A DNA stretch of 7,280 nucleotides from an uncultured Bacteroidota bacterium (GTDB taxonomy: Bacteria > Bacteroidota > Bacteroidia > 2-12-FULL-35-15): assembly GCA_903881065.1 (NCBI GenBank), contig CAIRRW010000528.1, positions 1-7,280 on the forward strand, given 5' to 3'. Position numbers and translations under genes: made by a program. The notes beneath the pieces are model-generated. The model saw only the letters and a list, made by a program, of their open reading frames with translations, was not told where the DNA came from and ran no database searches. Of this stretch, positions 6,347-7,280 are shown piece by piece (the first letter of the stretch is position 1; every line of letters begins with the position of its first letter).

Positions 6347-6386
6347 CAAAATTAAAAAAGCTCCCCGCACCAATGCGAGAAGCTTT
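6347..6386 (-). terminator. Intrinsic terminator of the kinase-receiver unit
   Basis: The minus-strand transcript forms AAAGCU-UCUCGCA, loop UUGG, UGCGGGG-AGCUUU, a 13 bp stem with two U-G wobbles, followed by U6-AA-U4. The stem starts 24 bases after the receiver stop codon. On the plus strand the wobbles become C-A mismatches and no T-run follows the stem, so the signal is directional and belongs to the minus-strand receiver gene. Confidence 0.85.
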
Positions 6387-6409
6387 CTGTAAATATTAAT
6401 GATAAGTTA

Positions 6410-6778
6410 TTATTCTGATTTAAGGCACTCTTTTATAGTGTCAAACAATTCCTGTTCCTGAAATGGTTTGCGAATATATGCATGTGCTCCCATGTTTAGG
6501 CCTATTTCCACTTCTCGCCTGTCAGCACTTGCCGTTACAAATACAAAAGGGATAGATGAAGTGGCTGTCTCTTTTTTTAAATCGTTGAATACTTCATATC
6601 CTCCCATTTCTGGCATCCAGATATCACAAAGTATTAAATCGGGATTTGATTCTTTAGCTAAAGCGAGCCCCGCTTTCCCATTCACAGCGAACAGTACATT
6701 ATAGCCTTCCAATTGAAGTAACTCACATACATTTTCTCGTATCTCCTTATTATCTTCAATTACTAATATTGTATTCAT
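6410..6778 (-). CDS. Single-domain response regulator (CheY-like receiver)
   Basis: This stand-alone phospho-receiver of 122 residues has no output domain. Key residues are present: the E8/D9 acidic pair, phospho-acceptor D52 in LILCDIWMP, T82 in FVFVTAS, and K104 in RKPF. It probably takes phosphate from the adjacent histidine kinase and passes the signal by protein contact or by phosphotransfer. Its ATG directly follows the kinase's TAA stop, so translation is likely coupled. The sequence closely resembles the receiver of the Crp-type fusion downstream (shared LILCDI-x-MP, NGK-x-GL and PFVF blocks), which suggests duplication or a shared partner. A terminator follows 24 bases after its stop. 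The actual target cannot be inferred. Confidence 0.93.
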   Translation of the reverse strand: MNTILVIEDNKEIRENVCELLQLEGYNVLFAVNGKAGLALAKESNPDLILCDIWMPEMGGYEVFNDLKKETATSSIPFVFVTASADRREVEIGLNMGAHAYIRKPFQEQELFDTIKECLKSE

Positions 6779-7280
6779 TTATTTTTTATTTGTCGGGAAC
6801 TCAATTGTAAAAGTAGTCCCTTGGTTGGGTTTACTAGCAAAAGTAATCTTTCCTTCCAACAACTCCAAATATTTCTTTACAATATTTAATCCAAGTCCTG
6901 TTCCCTGAATATTTATTGCGTTCGATGCCCTATAAAACTTTCCGAATAAATTTTTCTGATCCTCCTCCGGTATTCCTATCCCATTATCTTTCACTTTTAT
7001 TTTCGCCCCTTTTTTAGTTACATGTATCGTTAACTCAATCTCTTTATCTTCTCCCGAATATTTAATTGCATTCGACAATAAATTAAGATAAACATTTCTC
7101 AAAATCTTATTATCCACCATTATTTCTTCTTCCCCTGTATAATCGAAAATAATTTTTTGTCCATCCTTTAGCATTTCACTCATCTCGTCCACTATGTTTT
7201 CCGAAAACTGTTTCAAATTGAAGTTCTCCGCTGTCAACTCTGTCCGTCCTTGTTCCAACTTATCCAAGGAAAGAAAATCA
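6779..7280 (-). CDS. Sensor histidine kinase, C-terminal ATPase part (cut by the window edge)
   Basis: This is the C-terminal part of a two-component histidine kinase, with about 166 residues visible. The frame stays open to the edge: codons before the TTG at 7267 read D-F-L-S, giving DFLSLDKLEQG, the usual end of the dimerisation helices. That TTG is therefore an internal Leu, not a start. The catalytic domain is complete: N box NLLSNAIKYS, G1 box DNGIGIP, F box LFGKF and G2 box GTGLGL (about 126-131, counted from the edge). The phospho-accepting His, any sensor domains and any membrane segments lie outside the window. The protein ends right after the ATPase domain (FTIEFPTNKK), so no receiver is fused at this end. 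Its stop abuts the receiver gene start, making that receiver the likely partner; the receiver-Crp protein may be a second target. Confidence 0.95.
   Translation of the reverse strand, partial: DFLSLDKLEQGRTELTAENFNLKQFSENIVDEMSEMLKDGQKIIFDYTGEEEIMVDNKILRNVYLNLLSNAIKYSGEDKEIELTIHVTKKGAKIKVKDNGIGIPEEDQKNLFGKFYRASNAINIQGTGLGLNIVKKYLELLEGKITFASKPNQGTTFTIEFPTNKK

Larger units (their letters stand above)
6100..6409. other. 310 bp regulatory intergenic region
   Basis: This gap has no gene. Read on the minus strand, it holds in order the terminator of the kinase-receiver unit, a REP-like hairpin repeat, a stretch without recognisable features (about 6240-6300), two Crp/Fnr-type palindromes, a weak promoter candidate and the AT-rich leader of the receiver-Crp gene. 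The structured items are listed separately. An extra inverted repeat, TGAGTAAT (6178-6185) and ATTACTTA (6200-6207), 7 of 8 matching, brackets the lower palindrome. Confidence 0.6.

Noticed and set aside
7265..7267. TTG as the start codon of the kinase fragment
   Set aside because: The frame stays open upstream to the window edge and encodes DFLSL before it, typical of the helix between the His box and the ATPase domain. The gene is cut by the edge, not started here.

Overview
This 7.3 kb window looks like a stretch of a Bacteroidota (Bacteroidetes) chromosome. The evidence is AT-rich intergenic DNA, starts without Shine-Dalgarno sequences, two good matches to the phylum's TAnnTTTG -7 promoter element, and gene types common there: a propionyl-CoA-type carboxyltransferase, a MoxR/DUF58 pair, and a receiver domain fused to a Crp/Fnr regulator. 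All seven genes lie on the minus strand, so transcription runs from high to low coordinates. No tRNA, rRNA, CRISPR array or insertion sequence is visible.

Right part (7280 to about 6347): the C-terminal ATPase half of a sensor histidine kinase enters from the right edge. Its TAA stop directly touches the ATG of a 122-residue stand-alone receiver. A strong intrinsic terminator, which pairs fully only in the minus-strand transcript, closes this unit.

Middle (6346 to 5038): next come a REP-like hairpin repeat and two Crp/Fnr-type palindromes. They lie upstream of a 353-residue protein with an N-terminal receiver, a Crp/Fnr-type beta-roll and a winged helix-turn-helix. Its recognition helix has the E-x-x-S-R pattern of FNR-type proteins, and the upstream palindromes have GTGAT/ATCAY half-sites. 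Autoregulation is therefore a plausible, checkable inference. The kinase, the single receiver and this fusion may form one branched phosphorelay.

Left-middle (4763 to 1886): a MoxR AAA+ ATPase, a DUF58 membrane protein and RecX are separated by only 45 and 37 bp and probably form one operon. Both short spacers begin right at a TAG stop codon and contain related repeats (GAACT-N-ATAAAC on the plus strand). No Bat aerotolerance genes follow DUF58 here; RecX does.

Left end (1679 to 135): a complete acyl-CoA carboxyltransferase (propionyl-CoA carboxylase beta type) has its own candidate promoter. No biotin carboxylase or biotin carrier gene is within the window. The last 134 bases are AT-rich with no recognisable feature.
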